From Vicia villosa (lineage: Eukaryota > Streptophyta > Magnoliopsida > Fabales > Fabaceae): a stretch of DNA of 64,000 nt. Of this stretch, positions 38,991 to 48,574 are shown piece by piece. The translations under genes were made by a program, and so were the position numbers. The stretch covers positions 107,053,055 through 107,117,054 of the forward strand of contig NC_081185.1 in assembly GCF_029867415.1 (NCBI RefSeq), written 5' to 3'. The notes under the pieces were generated by a model that was not told the origin of the DNA, made no database searches, and worked only from the letters and a program-made list of their open reading frames with translations. Each line of letters begins with the position of its first letter. Positions within the stretch are counted from its first letter, which is position 1.

Positions 38991-39503
38991 GTGGAACCGT
39001 TTGAGGTATCACTTTAGATCTGCAATGTTAGATCGTTCTGGAACCGTCTGAGGTATCGCCTTAGACTAGCAATGTTAGATCGTTCTGGAACCGTTTGAGG
39101 TATCGCCTTAGATCTGAAATGCTAGATCGTTCTGGAACCGTCTGAGGTATCGCCTTAGATCTGAAATGCTAGATCGTTCTGGAACCGTCTGAGGTATCGC
39201 CTTAGATCTGTAATGCTAGATCGTTCTGGAACCGTCTGAGGTATCGCCTTAGATCTGAAATGCTAGATCGTTCTGGAACCGTCAGAGGTATCGCCTTAGA
39301 TCTGAAATGCTAGATCGTTCTGGAACCGTCTGAGGTATCGCCTTAGATCTGAAATGCTAGATCGTTCTGGAACCGTCGGAGGTATCGCCTTAGATCTGAA
39401 ATGCTAGATCGTTCTGGAACCGTCTGAGGTATCGCCTTAGATCTGAAATGCTAGATCGTTCTGGAACCGTCTGAGGTATCGCCTTAGATCTGAAATGCTA
39501 GAT
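38991..39503. repeat. 47-bp tandem repeat, 11 copies, in Ogre 3' UTR
   Basis: Eleven head-to-tail units of 47 bp with core tagatcgttctggaaccgt, then ctgaggtatcgccttagatc and tgaaatgc. The outer units are most divergent and the inner ones nearly identical, as expected for expansion by unequal exchange. Variable tandem repeats in the 3' UTR are known in Ogre elements and have been proposed as sources of satellites in Fabeae. The second element has eight units. Confidence 0.95.
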
Positions 39504-40644
39504 GATAAATGAGTTGAGAATGAGAGTTCTTCAGAGTGAATCTTTGGTTTGATTGTATCTGAAAGGATTGCTTGTTTGAATAAGATTCAGGATGAACACT
39601 GCATGTGAGTGAGAACATCTTTGCTGAAGACATCTGTCTACCTGAAAAATCAAGTTAATAATATGCGATGTCTATGATGCATGTATGATATGAGATCCTC
39701 GAGCTAGAGGAGAAATATGCAAGTTATGTTATGTATGAATATGCGTATGATGCATGATTGTGAATGTGAATATGAATGTGATGCATGGTTCATGCAGCTT
39801 AGAGCGTGTCAAGCTCCTGATTGGGAAAATAAATCCCAGCTAGCCATTTGGAAGTGAAGGCATCGTGGTTGTTGATGATCTTCTGTCTCGCTTGAGTACC
39901 CTCGTCTGGGGAAATTCTTTGAGAACCAGGATATTCTATTGAAGGATCTTTGACTACTGCTTGGGGAACCAAAGGTAACTGGAAGCTCTGATGCCCTTTC
40001 AAATGGGAATGAGGAAGATGCATAATCCTCCGATGCACTATCTGACCAAGTCCGGGTGCGGGGATCACACCTTCTGAAGATAGTAATCTGGAACAACCCT
40101 GCTGAGGAATAAGACTTCTTTCGAAAGAAAAATCTTTTTGAGGGATTTGTTGAGGAATGTGTCTCCATTGGGGAAACTTCCTTCTGATGCTGGTTTAGGA
40201 TAATGTCCAAATAATTGGGACATGTCCGGAATGCTATTCCTGTTTTTCCTGGTAAACATCAATCATATTCAAATGCATATGTTCACTCAAAATATCATTG
40301 GGATGCTCGCGTTTTCAAAACAGAAAAAATGAAAATGTTAGTTATAAGCTGCATTGATTTTTGAAAAGGTGCCGTGATAGGCGGATTAGTATAGGGAGAC
40401 AACAATCCTAGAAGTAGGAAATTGTCAGAAAGTTTTGAAAAGTATTTATGAAAAGAAATAGCTATGTGAGAACGATCCAGTCAAGTTTCAATTCTGCTAT
40501 TGCCAATCTGTCTTCGAGCATCTCATCCCTCACTTGTTGGAAGAAAGTGATTGGACTGATCGGCGTCTTTGAGGTGTTGAACCTTGTCGGTGAGTAGGCA
40601 GCTGAGCGGGACATAGTTGTATGCTTTATTCCCTAATTTTTGCC

Positions 40645-40783
40645 TAGGCTGCCCTTTCAGGTTTTCAGCCTACCGGGATTGTATTTGTTTTGTCTCTAAT
40701 TTTTGCCTGGATCGCCCTTTCGGGTTTTCAATCCACCGAGACGCTCATTTTTGCCTAAGTTGCCCTTTCAGGTTTTCAACTTA
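40645..40783 (-). other. Three tandem RNA hairpins after pol
   Basis: Three related inverted repeats, each with 7-bp arms around a 14-nt loop: arms 40645-40651/40666-40672, 40708-40714/40729-40735 and 40756-40762/40777-40783. The arms differ in sequence between units (taggctg/cagccta, tggatcg/caatcca, taagttg/caactta) but pairing is kept; the one imperfect pair becomes a G-U wobble in the sense RNA. The loop is conserved and, in sense RNA, reads AAAACCYGAAAGGG, which can form a 3-bp stem capped by a GAAA tetraloop. Present unchanged in the second element (59465-59603). Confidence 0.75.
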
Positions 40784-40802
40784 GCGAGCTGTATATTTTT
40801 TT

Positions 40803-43800
40803 TTAAGCAAAGTACTTTTTGACTATGTCCGCATTCACAGGGTGTGGGAAATCCTCGCCATCCATGGTGGTAAGCAACATGGCACCGCCGGAGAATATTT
40901 TCTTGATTATGAATGGTCCCTCGTAGGTGGGGGTCCATTTGCCTCTGGGATCACCTTGTGGTAAGATGATGCGTTTGATAACCAAGCCACCAGTTTGGTA
41001 TGCTTGACTTTTGACTTTCTTGTTGAATGCTTTGATCATGCGCTTTTGGTATAGCTGGCCATGACAGATAGCTGCAAGTCTTTTCTCATCGATCAAGTGT
41101 ATTTGGTCGAATCGAGTTTGAATCCAATCGTCTTCGTCTAGATCGGCTTCTTTCATGATCCTTAAGGAAGGAATCTGGATTTCGATTGGGAGAACTGTTT
41201 CCATACCGTAGACTAACGAGAATGGAGTTGCCCCTGTTGAAGTACGCGCAGATGTGCGATAACCATGAAGAGCAAAAGGTAACATCTCATGCCAGTCTTT
41301 GTAGGTTACTGTCATCTTTTGTATGATTTTCTTGATGTTTTTGTTGGCGGCTTCGACAGCGCCGTTCATCTTTGGTCGATATGGAGAAGAATTATGATGT
41401 TTGATCTGGAACTGCGTGCAGAGTTCAGTAATCATTTTGTTGTTTAGATTTGTGCCATTGTCAGTGATGATCCTTTCGGGGATGCCGTACCGACAAATGA
41501 GATTGTGCTTGATAAACCTGGCTACCACATTCTTGGTGACAGAAGCATATGAAGCTGCCTCTACCCACTTTGTGAAGTAGTCAATAGCGACCAGGATAAA
41601 GCGATGTCCGTTGGAAGCAGTAGGTTTGATTTCTCCAATCATATCAATACCCCACATTGCGAAAGGCCAAGGAGCCGTCAGAACGTTTAATGGAACTGGA
41701 GGTACATGCACTTTGTCGGCATATATCTGGCATTTGTGACAAGTTTTGGAATGATGATGGCAATCTGTCTCCATGGTAGACCAGTAGTAACCTGCTCTCA
41801 AGATCTTTTTAGCCATTGTATGTCCGTTGGAATGAGTACCGAAGGTACCATTGTGTATGTCTTCCATGATTTGTTCTGTTTCCTTCTTGTTTACGCAACG
41901 AAGTAAAGTCGAGTCATGGTTGCGCTTGTACAAAGTTCCATTGCTTAGGAAGAATTTGGAGGCAAATCTCCTTAGAAACTTTCTGTCGTTAATAGATGCC
42001 CCTTCAGGGTACTCCTGGGTTTCGAGATACCTTTGTATTTCATGGAACCATGATTTGTCTTCCATTTGTTTGGTATTGATCTCATTGCAATAGGCTGGTT
42101 CGTCTTGCCTGTAAATGGTGATCATAGGAGCTTCGTCGTCCCAATTGACTTTGAACATGGATGACATGGTAGCTAAGGCATCAGCTAGTTGATTTTCTTC
42201 GCGTGGGATGTGTTCGAAAGTGATCTCCTCGAAGTAAGGAATCAAACTCAACACATGTTCTTTGTATGGAATTAGATTTGGGTGCTTTGTGTCCCATTCC
42301 CCTTTGACTTGGTAGATTACCAAGGCCGAGTCTCCGTAGACTTCAAGGAATTTGATTTTTAGATCAATTGCAGCTTTGAGACCCAGAATGCATGCTTCGT
42401 ATTCGGCTATATTGTTGGTGCAATTGAAACACAATCTGGCGGTGAAGGGTGTATGACCTCCTGTGGGGGAAATGATCACAGCTCCGATGCCATTGCCGAG
42501 CGCATTAGAAGCTCCGTCAAAAACCATAGTCCATCGGGATCCTGGTTGTTTGTAGTCATTGACTAGCATAATGTCTTCGTCTGGGAAGTCAAAGTTCAAT
42601 GCCTGATAATCATCTACTGCTTGATGAGCTAAATGATCAGCTACCACACTTCCTTTGATTGCTTTTTGCGCAGTGTATTGAATGTCATATTCTGTTAGGA
42701 TCATTTGCCATCTTGCAATCCTTCCAGAGAGAGCAGGTTTTTCGAACACGTATTTGATTGGATCCATCTTGGAGATCAGGAAAGTGGTGTGATTTAGCAT
42801 ATACTGTCTTAGTCGGCGAGCCGCCCATGCTAAGGCACAGCAAGTTTTTTCGAGTAGTGAGTATCTTGTTTCACAATCGGTAAACTTTTTGCTAAGATAG
42901 TAGATTGCGTGCTCCTTTCGACCGGAATCGTCATGTTGTCCGAGTACACACCCCATTGAATCTTCTAACACAGTTAGGTACATTATCAGAGGTCTGCCTT
43001 CCACAGGAGGTAACAAGATTGGCGGTTTTTGAAGGTATTCTTTGATTTTATCAAAGGCTAACTGGCATTTGTCATTCCATCTTTCCACTTGATCTTTCTT
43101 CAGTAATTTGAAGATTGGCACACAAGTAGGAGTCATATGGGCAATGAATCTGGCTATGTAGTTTAGACGTCCCAAGAATCCTCTGACTTGTTTCTCGGTA
43201 CGGGGTATAGGCATTTCTTGAATGGCTTTGACCTTGGCAGGATCAACCTCAATACCTTTACTGCTGACGATGAAACCTAAGAGTTTACCGGATCTTACTC
43301 CAAAGGTACACTTGTTCGGGTTCAGTCGCAATCTGTATTTCTTGAGTCTGTCAAACAGCTTGTGTAAATGACTCAAATGTTCTTCTTCGGTGTTGGATTT
43401 TGCGATCATGTCATCGACATACACCTCTATTTCCTGATGAATCATATCATGAAATAGTGTTACCATTGCTCGTTGGTAGGTAGCTCCGGCGTTTTTCAGA
43501 CCAAAGGGCATTACTTTGTAACAAAAGGTTCCCCAGGGTGTTGTGAAGGTTGTTTTTTCCATGTCTTCGGGTGCCATCTTGATTTGATTGTACCCTGAGA
43601 ATCCGTCCATAAAGGAGAATACCTTGCATTGTGCGGTATTGTCAACCAGTACATCGATGTGTGGTAAAGGGAAATCATCTTTGGGGCTTGCCCGGTTCAG
43701 ATCTCTGTAGTCTACACACATTCTGACTTTCCCGTCTTTTTTGGGTACAGGCACGATGTTAGCTATCCAAGGAGGATAACTTACAACTTTTAGGAATCCG

Positions 43801-44250
43801 GCATTGAATTGTTTTTCAACCTCGTCTTTGATCTTTTTTGACATATCAGGCTTACTCCTTCGCAGTCTCTGTTTGACCGGAGTGCTTCCTTCTTTGATTG
43901 GCAGGCGATGAACTACAATGTCCGTGTCAAGGCCAGGCATATCTTGATAAGACCAGGCGAATATCTCGGCGTAGTCTTGCAACAATTGAATCAGTCTTTG
44001 CTTGACACTGTTTTCTAAGTCAGCCCCAATTCTGACCTCTTTCTTTTCTTCGTCACTGCCCAAGTTGATGACCTCAATCGGCTCCTCATGAGGCTGTATG
44101 GCTTTTTCTTCTTGTTCTAGAAGTCTTGCAATTTCCCTTGGCACTTCACAATCTTCCTCACTTTCGTCCTCAGTTTGGTAGATCGGATTTTCAAAGTCAT
44201 GACGGGCAATAGCAGAGTCGTTATTGACTGGATCCAGCGTGTATGTGAAT
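40803..44250 (-). CDS. pol: Ogre pol: reverse transcriptase, dual RNase H, integrase
   Basis: Exon 2, reading on after the intron acceptor at 44251. The frame is also open upstream to 44351 (1,182 codons), but the first ~34 codons are intronic. Residue numbers below are for the 1,182-codon frame. Reverse transcriptase about 190-400, catalytic YVDD at 311-314. A degenerate RNase H/connection region about 450-560. A second, archaeal-type RNase H about 605-735 with D612, E650, D674 and D724, typical of the Tat lineage. Integrase: zinc finger H833, H840, C871, C874; catalytic D903, D964 and E1000, with the canonical 35 residues between the last two. A GPY/F-like YEGPF motif is near the C-terminus; no chromodomain. 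All catalytic residues are present and there is no stop. It copies element RNA into DNA and inserts it into the genome. Confidence 0.95.
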
Positions 44251-44513
44251 CTGCATGGTAGATATGTGAGTGTGTATGAAGAGAAAAACATAGCTATTTG
44301 AAAGCGAATAAAGAAAGAAAAAGGATCACAAAATTTTGAACATGCAAGCATCCCATGATTTTATTGAATGCACATAATCATGATATGACAAACCCTTTTT
44401 ATAGAAGGACCGTTGTGCCAAGGCACACGGCTTTCAAGCTCATGGTTCGATTGTTCAGGAACCACTTTTATCTTTGCACAATATACACAAAGAAAACAGG
44501 AAATGGCATTTAC
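44251..44513 (-). other. Ogre intron between protease and reverse transcriptase
   Basis: A 263-bp intron. On the minus strand the donor GT is at 44513-44512 (context AGGA/GTAAATG) and the acceptor AG at 44252-44251 (ACCATGCAG). Removing it deletes the gag-pro stop codon and joins the protease frame to the pol frame without a shift. An intron at this position with incomplete splicing is the published hallmark of Ogre and is thought to set the ratio of Gag-Pro to Gag-Pro-Pol. The second element has the same intron at 63081-63343. Confidence 0.85.
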
Positions 44514-47500
44514 TCCTGATCAAAGGAGATCACATCCTCTGCTTTCCAGTTGTTCAATCCACCGTTGTTAGCAGGGAGCACCCAGCTGTTCCAGTTGCAA
44601 TTGTTCCTTTCGTGCTCCGTAGCATTGATTCCGCTAGTGGGAAAATGCGTAGGTAATTCCTCAAGATAGGTTGGATGATTTGTTGGATATGAGAATCCAG
44701 GTGGAGGCCCCTCTATTGGCTGAGCGAGATGCTCGATAAGGCCGTCCCATGCAGTAGGAATGATGTTTTGAATAGAGACTTGTGCATCCTGATAAGGAGT
44801 GTACTGTGACAGAAAATAACCTTCGTTGTTTGGCATCTTCCTGGCTTCTTCAAGAGCGAAGTTGTCGTCGTACTGTTCGTCCCATCCAGTCGGGACAATG
44901 TCTTTGATGGGAGTTGAAAAGCTCGGAGGAGCGGAATATTTCACCATATAGTCGTATTTGCCGCTGGGTTCTCCTAGCGTGTCCCATACTTCTTTGGGTG
45001 GATTTTGATATTGCTGAGTGACGGGACTTGTGATACTTCCGTCATTTTGATTACCCTCTTCTGTTGGAGTAAGATCTTCCAGAGCAATGTAAGAATTCTG
45101 AGGTGTGATATACTGGTAGTTGTAACCGTCATTTGGTCCTCCCACAGCATCCCACATTCCCATGGTAATGGGTGGAATTTCGTCTGGATATGGCTGAATG
45201 ATGTGGTTCAAGTATGTCCCTTCATCATCAATGGCGTTTACTTCTTGGCTGGCGAAGTGTGATATTAACCCTTCAGAGCGAGGATTTTGATCATTCTTTT
45301 GATTTTCACCATTATAGCCCAGACCTAGCTTGTCGGACTTGTAGGGTATATCAGGGAGTTGTCCCCATACTGTGCGATCACCCTGTTCAATCATGGCTTT
45401 GGCATCTTTGAGAGAAGCCATAGTTGTAGCTGGAGTAGCAGGAATATGCTTGGTGGTAGAGATATCTGGAGATACAACCTCAAAAGCTTGATACGGAGTT
45501 TCGATGGATTCGCCCTCCATCTCAACATACTTGTCGTTGCTCAAGTGACTGACCATATATTCTTCTTCGCCATAGACTGTGACAACCTTTCCTTTTACTG
45601 GGTATTTTAACTTCTGATGCAGGGTAGAAGTTACAGCGTTTGCCCCATGTATCCAAGGGCGTCCTAGTAAACAGGAGTATGTTGGAAGAACGTCTATTAC
45701 GGAAAAGATAACATCGAAAGTTTGAGAGCCCACTCTGATTGGGAGCTTAACTTCTCCGTACACCGTTCTTGTTGACCCATCGAAGGCTCTTACAACCACA
45801 TTACTTGGTTGTAGCACAACTCCTTTGAAATCAAGTTTTTCCAGTATTACCTTTGGTAACACGTTTAGAGAGGAACCATTGTCTATTAGCACATGAGACA
45901 GAGTGGTGCCGTTGCATTCGATAGAGATGTGCAGGGCCTTGTTGTGATTTCTTCCAGCAGGAGTTAGATCCACATCAGAGAAACCAAGACCATTGGGCAC
46001 TGTAAGACTGGCGACACAATTCTCAAATTGGTCGATTGGGATTTCTTGAGGCACATGCGCAGCTTTCAGGAACTTCATCAGAGCTTTGGCATGAGCTTCT
46101 GAATATTTTAGCAGAGATAACATTGAGATTTTTGAAGCAGTATGCCCCAGTTGTTCGACAATATTGTAATCACTTTTGCAGATGATTTTCAATATTTCGT
46201 CCATTTCTTGCTTTGATGGATCTTCAGCAGTGATCTCCACCGGGGTTTGAATTTGTTCAACTTGTGGCTCTTTGCCTCGAGCGTTGACATTTTGATTAGG
46301 AACTGGGACTCGGACTGGACCAGCAGCAACATTTGGAGAAATTTCTGGTGAAAAGATTCTTCCACTTCTCGTGATCTTGCTAGTGCCTGCAATGTTACTT
46401 ACAGCTGAAGTAGTTAGTGTTGCGTCCTCTTTAGTCGAGGGATCCTGCTTAACTCCATGAATGTAAACATTGGTGTCATATCCCCATGGGACAGCTTTGT
46501 CTGAGGAGTATGGAGATGGAGTTGGTCTAGCAATGACTACTGATGCCACTTTGAGTGTAGCAGAAAGTTTGAATGGAGCCTTGGTAGAGATTTTGAATGG
46601 TAAGCTGGAGATCACTGAGGCATCCTCTATTCTTATCCCGTTTGCAAAGACTTCGCACAGCACGTCCATTGAAGGGAGCCTCTCAAACATAATGATACGG
46701 CGATCCATGTGTTTTTGAATTCCCATCCTCAGATTTTCACAACCATTGGGCAGGCAAGTGCAATAAAAGCAGTCGGGGTCACATCCTGGGAAGTAACCAG
46801 CTCGGATTAGCTTTCCTTTGACTTCGCAGAGTGGAGTTGATAATTCGTTCACATCATAGATGTAAACAGTGTCCAGGATAGCGTTGACAGTTTTGTCATG
46901 CTTTGGCATAGGTGCTGTGATGACATTTGGAGTTTCTGGAGGATCGAACTCAATTTCACCAGCATCTATCATATCTTGTATTTTATTTTTCAGGGCCCAG
47001 CAGTGATCTGCGTCATGTCCTGGACAGTTTGAATGATAGGCACATGTTGCATCAGGGCGATAATTCAGAGAAGAAGTATTGACATTCTTCGGAGGACCCC
47101 TTAATGTGATCAGATCCGCTTTAAGCAAGTGCTGCAATGCCTGAGAGATTGGCATGTTGATTTTGGTGAAAGTTCTTCTTGGTGCATCTGGTCGATGCGT
47201 ATATTTTGGCTGTTGATCTTTTTGAGGTGCAGATGCGGAGATCATAACTGCCCCTACAGATTGATGCTGATCACTTTTGTGACTTGTCTGAATTTGCGCT
47301 GTATTGACCTCATTTCTGATGGGCCTTTTTGTAGTACCAGAGGAGGATCCTACTTGAATTTTTCCATTTCGAATGCCGCTTTCGACACGTTCTCCGGTTA
47401 GTATCAAGTCAGTGAAACCTGATGATGAACTTCCCAGCAAATGGCTATAGAAAGGGCCAGTTAAAGTGCCCATGAACATGTCGACTAGTTCGCGATCAGA

Positions 47501-47779
47501 TAAGGGTGGTTGAACCCTTCCAGCCATATCTCTCCACTTTTGTGCATACTCTTTGAAACTTTCTTTTGGTCCCATAGACATGCCTCGCAATTGAGTACGA
47601 GTGGGTGTAAGATCAGCATTGTATTGGTACTGTTTGTAAAAAGCAGCAGCTAATTCTTCCCAAGTATGAACCTTGGTATTTTCTAGCTGGTAGTACCATT
47701 CGAGTTGTGTACCTGACAGACTTTCTTGGAAAAAGTGAATCCACAATTTGTTATCTTGTTGTATGAGGTTGTATCTTCC
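44510..47779 (-). CDS. gag-pro: Ogre gag-pro (capsid C-terminal part, zinc knuckle, protease)
   Basis: Long open frame, about 1,078 residues counted from 47746, opening after an in-frame stop at 47780-47782. It continues gag from the frameshift. Residues 1-105 hold the gag core (WIHFFQESLSGTQLEWYYQL, WRDMAGRVQPPL). Around 233-250 is an atypical zinc knuckle, C-x2-H-x5-GH-x4-C (CAYHSNCPGHDADHC). At 321-336 is a second cysteine cluster (GCDPDCFYCTCLPNGC). The aspartic protease spans about 605-715 with active site LIDNGSS (45868-45890) and the later LLGRPWIHG motif. The C-terminal ~215 residues contain repeated PT-x-WD segments. The frame ends at TAA 44510-44512, which lies inside the intron; spliced RNA skips the stop and continues into pol. 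The protein packages RNA and processes the polyprotein. Functional expression depends on the upstream frameshift. Confidence 0.88.
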   Translation of the reverse strand, partial: GRYNLIQQDNKLWIHFFQESLSGTQLEWYYQLENTKVHTWEELAAAFYKQYQYNADLTPTRTQLRGMSMGPKESFKEYAQKWRDMAGRVQPPLSDRELVDMFMGTLTGPFYSHLLGSSSSGFTDLILTGERVESGIRNGKIQVGSSSGTTKRPIRNEVNTAQIQTSHKSDQHQSVGAVMISASAPQKDQQPKYTHRPDAPRRTFTKINMPISQALQHLLKADLITLRGPPKNVNTSSLNYRPDATCAYHSNCPGHDADHCWALKNKIQDMIDAGEIEFDPPETPNVITAPMPKHDKTVNAILDTVYIYDVNELSTPLCEVKGKLIRAGYFPGCDPDCFYCTCLPNGCENLRMGIQKHMDRRIIMFERLPSMDVLCEVFANGIRIEDASVISSLPFKISTKAPFKLSATLKVASVVIARPTPSPYSSDKAVPWGYDTNVYIHGVKQDPSTKEDATLTTSAVSNIAGTSKITRSGRIFSPEISPNVAAGPVRVPVPNQNVNARGKEPQVEQIQTPVEITAEDPSKQEMDEILKIICKSDYNIVEQLGHTASKISMLSLLKYSEAHAKALMKFLKAAHVPQEIPIDQFENCVASLTVPNGLGFSDVDLTPAGRNHNKALHISIECNGTTLSHVLIDNGSSLNVLPKVILEKLDFKGVVLQPSNVVVRAFDGSTRTVYGEVKLPIRVGSQTFDVIFSVIDVLPTYSCLLGRPWIHGANAVTSTLHQKLKYPVKGKVVTVYGEEEYMVSHLSNDKYVEMEGESIETPYQAFEVVSPDISTTKHIPATPATTMASLKDAKAMIEQGDRTVWGQLPDIPYKSDKLGLGYNGENQKNDQNPRSEGLISHFASQEVNAIDDEGTYLNHIIQPYPDEIPPITMGMWDAVGGPNDGYNYQYITPQNSYIALEDLTPTEEGNQNDGSITSPVTQQYQNPPKEVWDTLGEPSGKYDYMVKYSAPPSFSTPIKDIVPTGWDEQYDDNFALEEARKMPNNEGYFLSQYTPYQDAQVSIQNIIPTAWDGLIEHLAQPIEGPPPGFSYPTNHPTYLEELPTHFPTSGINATEHERNNCNWNSWVLPANNGGLNNWKAEDVISFDQE

Positions 47780-48275
47780 TCACATAAGATCTCAAATGTA
47801 GTTTTGGACAAGAAACCCCATCATACTTTGCAAAGGTTGGAACTTTGAATTTTGGAGGGATGACAACATCCGACACGAGTCCCAGATCATTGAAATCTAA
47901 GCCAGGTATTTTTTGTATTTCCATAGCTTTCATACGATCCTCCAACTGTTGGTATTTGTCATCATCCTGTTCGTCTCCAGAATGATCTTCTTCTTCATTT
48001 GAAGAGAGAGAGGGTTTAGCAGAACCCTGGTTGCTTTGATTATCTTCTTGTTCACCATCACCGACTATTTCAGGGATTGGTGGCTTTCTGATCTTTTTGA
48101 CAGGGATCTTGATCTTCCTTCTCAGGTAACTCAAGCCTGCAGATTCTTTGGGCTTCTTCTTCTTCTTGAGTATCAGGGCTTTCAGCTCTTGCTGCCCCTT
48201 TGCCAGTTCCAGAATTGCCACTTGAACTTGGGCATTCTGTACTTCGAGATTCTTGATGCTTGCCTCAGATTCCAT
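47754..48275 (-). pseudogene. gag: Ogre gag, N-terminal part, broken by frameshift
   Basis: First part of the capsid protein frame. An upstream in-frame ATG exists at 48320, but the ATG at 48275 (MESEASIKNLEVQ) follows a splice-acceptor-like site and is preferred. The visible product starts with a coiled-coil-like segment, then a lysine-rich stretch (KKKKKPKESAG), an acidic low-complexity linker (EEEDHSGDEQDDD), and the beginning of the retrotransposon gag domain (IPPKFKVPTFAKYDG). It ends at a stop at 47751-47753, immediately before the remainder of gag in the next frame. A one-base length difference in the acaacaaga run near 47755-47765 would account for the break. Whether this is a true mutation or an assembly error is unresolved; five similar one-base differences separate the two LTRs. 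Confidence 0.8.
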
Positions 48276-48574
48276 CTCTTCTGACTGAAATAAACAGCGA
48301 AGAGATGAGAAACCCGTCATGTGAACCTGTTATGAAATGTGTATGACTGGATGCCATGTGTATGCAATGTATGAAATGCAAATGCAATGTATATGAATGC
48401 AATGTATGAAATGTATATGCAATGCATGAAGTGAAATGTGTGTGCAATTTTTCAAGGATCTTAGAGTTTAGATTTGTTAAAGAAGAAACAAACGTTAGTT
48501 AATCAATTTATTTCTGCTTCTTTTTTATTTGCCTCATTTGGGCTTACAAGACAGAAATAAAATGGAATGATCCT
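48276..48574 (-). other. Spacer between ORF1 and gag
   Basis: About 300 bp. 48330-48450 is a degenerate short tandem repeat built from atgcaatgtatgaaatg-like units on the plus strand. At the gag-proximal end the minus strand reads a pyrimidine-rich GTTTATTTCAG (AG at 48286-48285) just 9 nt before the gag ATG at 48275, a good splice-acceptor context. Confidence 0.6.

Larger units (their letters stand above)
38715..40802 (-). other. Ogre 3' untranslated region
   Basis: About 2.1 kb between the pol stop codon and the 3' LTR. In sense order it contains three hairpins (40783-40645), noncoding sequence with a perfect 14-bp palindrome ttctttcgaaagaa (40116-40129), a 47-bp tandem array (38991-39503), and a purine-rich tract adjoining the LTR. 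Several open frames of 60-130 codons overlap each other here on the minus strand and look like chance. Confidence 0.8.

Noticed and set aside
38991..39503. 47-bp repeat as a source of the 49-bp satellite
   Set aside because: The periods are close, but I find no shared motif between the two units; similarity of length alone is not evidence.
41706..42093. Plus-strand frames of 60-80 codons across pol
   Set aside because: Antisense shadows of the minus-strand pol gene; the same frames recur in the second copy only because pol is duplicated.
44251..44351. Upstream part of the pol frame as the true pol start (MLACSK...)
   Set aside because: These codons lie in the intron upstream of a good splice acceptor; the hydrophobic stretch is not conserved pol sequence and would be removed by splicing.
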